DNA of 23,928 bases from JAIOSM01 sp964565415 (lineage in GTDB: Bacteria; Desulfobacterota; Desulfobacteria; Desulfobacterales; Desulfobacteraceae): positions 1 through 23,928 of the forward strand of contig CAZMEX010000052.1 in the NCBI GenBank assembly GCA_964565415.1, read 5' to 3'. Within the stretch, counting starts at the first letter, position 1, and the number at the start of each line of letters is the position of its first letter. The notes under the pieces are model-generated. The model was not told the DNA's origin and ran no database searches. It saw only the letters and a list, made by a program, of their open reading frames with translations. The position numbers and the translations under genes were made by a program. Below are positions 23,790 through 23,928 of the stretch, one piece after another.

Positions 23790-23838
23790 TTAAAATACAA
23801 GGTAATTTTAAGGGACACTTTATTAAAATACAAGGTAA
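23790..23838. repeat. Two 16-bp direct repeats upstream of the PLP enzyme
   Basis: TTAAAATACAAGGTAA occurs at 23790-23805 and again, identical, at 23823-23838, with 33-bp period. This is close to three helical turns, as for tandem operator sites. It may instead be a duplication linked to the broken gene at the right edge. Confidence 0.6.
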
Positions 23839-23862
23839 AAATTTCAACAACAGTCAAGTCTT

Positions 23863-23928
23863 CTAAACTGCCATGTATTCACTGTTTTTTCCTTCAGCAA
23901 CCAGCTGGAGGATTTCAATTTCTCTGGA
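23863..23928 (-). pseudogene. Truncated C-terminal LuxR-type HTH, partial at window edge
   Basis: The minus strand reads SREIEILQLVAEGKNSEYMA then V and a TAG stop (23863-23865). The opening matches the first helix of LuxR/NarL HTH domains, whose usual text is TxREIEILQLxAEGKxNxEIA. A normal HTH would continue some 45 more residues with the recognition helix (xSxxTVExH). Here it stops just after helix 1, and neither other frame downstream restores the domain. The gene upstream lies outside the window, so whether it is a pseudogene or a regulator lacking its DNA-binding helix cannot be told. Confidence 0.5.

Noticed and set aside
23790..23838. Start of a CRISPR array
   Set aside because: Only two 16-bp copies, AT-rich, 17-bp spacer, no further units and no cas gene in the window.
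1..23928. tRNA or rRNA genes, insertion sequences, prophage or defence island
   Set aside because: No cloverleaf-like GGTTCRA blocks, transposase motifs, integrase, or terminal repeats were seen on reading both strands; the region looks like ordinary chromosome.

Overview
The window is 23.9 kb of AT-rich bacterial DNA, densely packed with chromosomal-type genes and with no visible insertion sequence, phage, tRNA, rRNA or CRISPR array. The gene mix points to a Gram-negative, probably a deltaproteobacterium of the Desulfobacterales type: a multi-domain 7TM/GAF hybrid kinase with a diguanylate cyclase response regulator, Tat-exported FAD and FMN enzymes, a divergent 5-formyl-THF cyclo-ligase and a three-gene lipid headgroup cassette. 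This placement is inferred from gene content, not from a marker search.

Layout, left to right. 1-2160 (minus): thrC, cut by the left edge, and serS, overlapping by 14 bp. 2331-2918 (plus): a divergent 5-formyltetrahydrofolate cyclo-ligase. 2936-3937 (minus): a two-helix potassium channel with an RCK domain and an unusual filter. 4049-5296 (plus): pcm and a YqaA/DedA-type membrane protein. 5280-7350 (minus): an operon of a DUF2141 secreted protein and a Tat-exported phytoene desaturase/retinol saturase-like flavoprotein. 7576-10327 (plus): a LytS-type kinase, its LytTR regulator and an EamA transporter, behind a good sigma70-like promoter. 10392-16248 (minus): a 1649-residue hybrid histidine kinase overlapping a response-regulator diguanylate cyclase. 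16407-18221 (plus): a TetR regulator and a Tat lipoprotein-type nitroreductase (Acg-like). 18194-19964 and 19951-20814 (minus): nucleotidyltransferase, CobD/HisC-like PLP enzyme and CDP-alcohol phosphatidyltransferase. 21094-23754 (minus): DUF554 protein, an unrecognised membrane protein and a D-cysteine desulfhydrase-type PLP enzyme. At the right edge lies what looks like the broken end of a LuxR-type regulator.

The main functional units are three. (1) A complete c-di-GMP signalling unit: the hybrid kinase has H900, D1191, D1342 and HPt H1498, and the GGEEF regulator keeps both its receiver Asp and an RxxD inhibitory site. (2) A TetR/nitroreductase pair in which the same 16-bp inverted repeat, GTCACT-N4-RGTGAY, lies at both promoters, so operator and regulator can be matched from sequence alone. 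(3) A lipid cassette that would make a CDP-activated amino-alcohol and transfer it to a lipid, a possible bacterial Kennedy-type route or a route to an unusual aminophospholipid.

Several starts were corrected from the longest open frame using Shine-Dalgarno or promoter evidence: kinase ATG 16248, nitroreductase ATG 17100, LytS ATG 7576, PLP enzyme ATG 19964, phosphatidyltransferase ATG 18844, membrane protein ATG 22747. There is no gene-free stretch over 300 bases. The longest gap, 20815-21093, holds only short inverted repeats.
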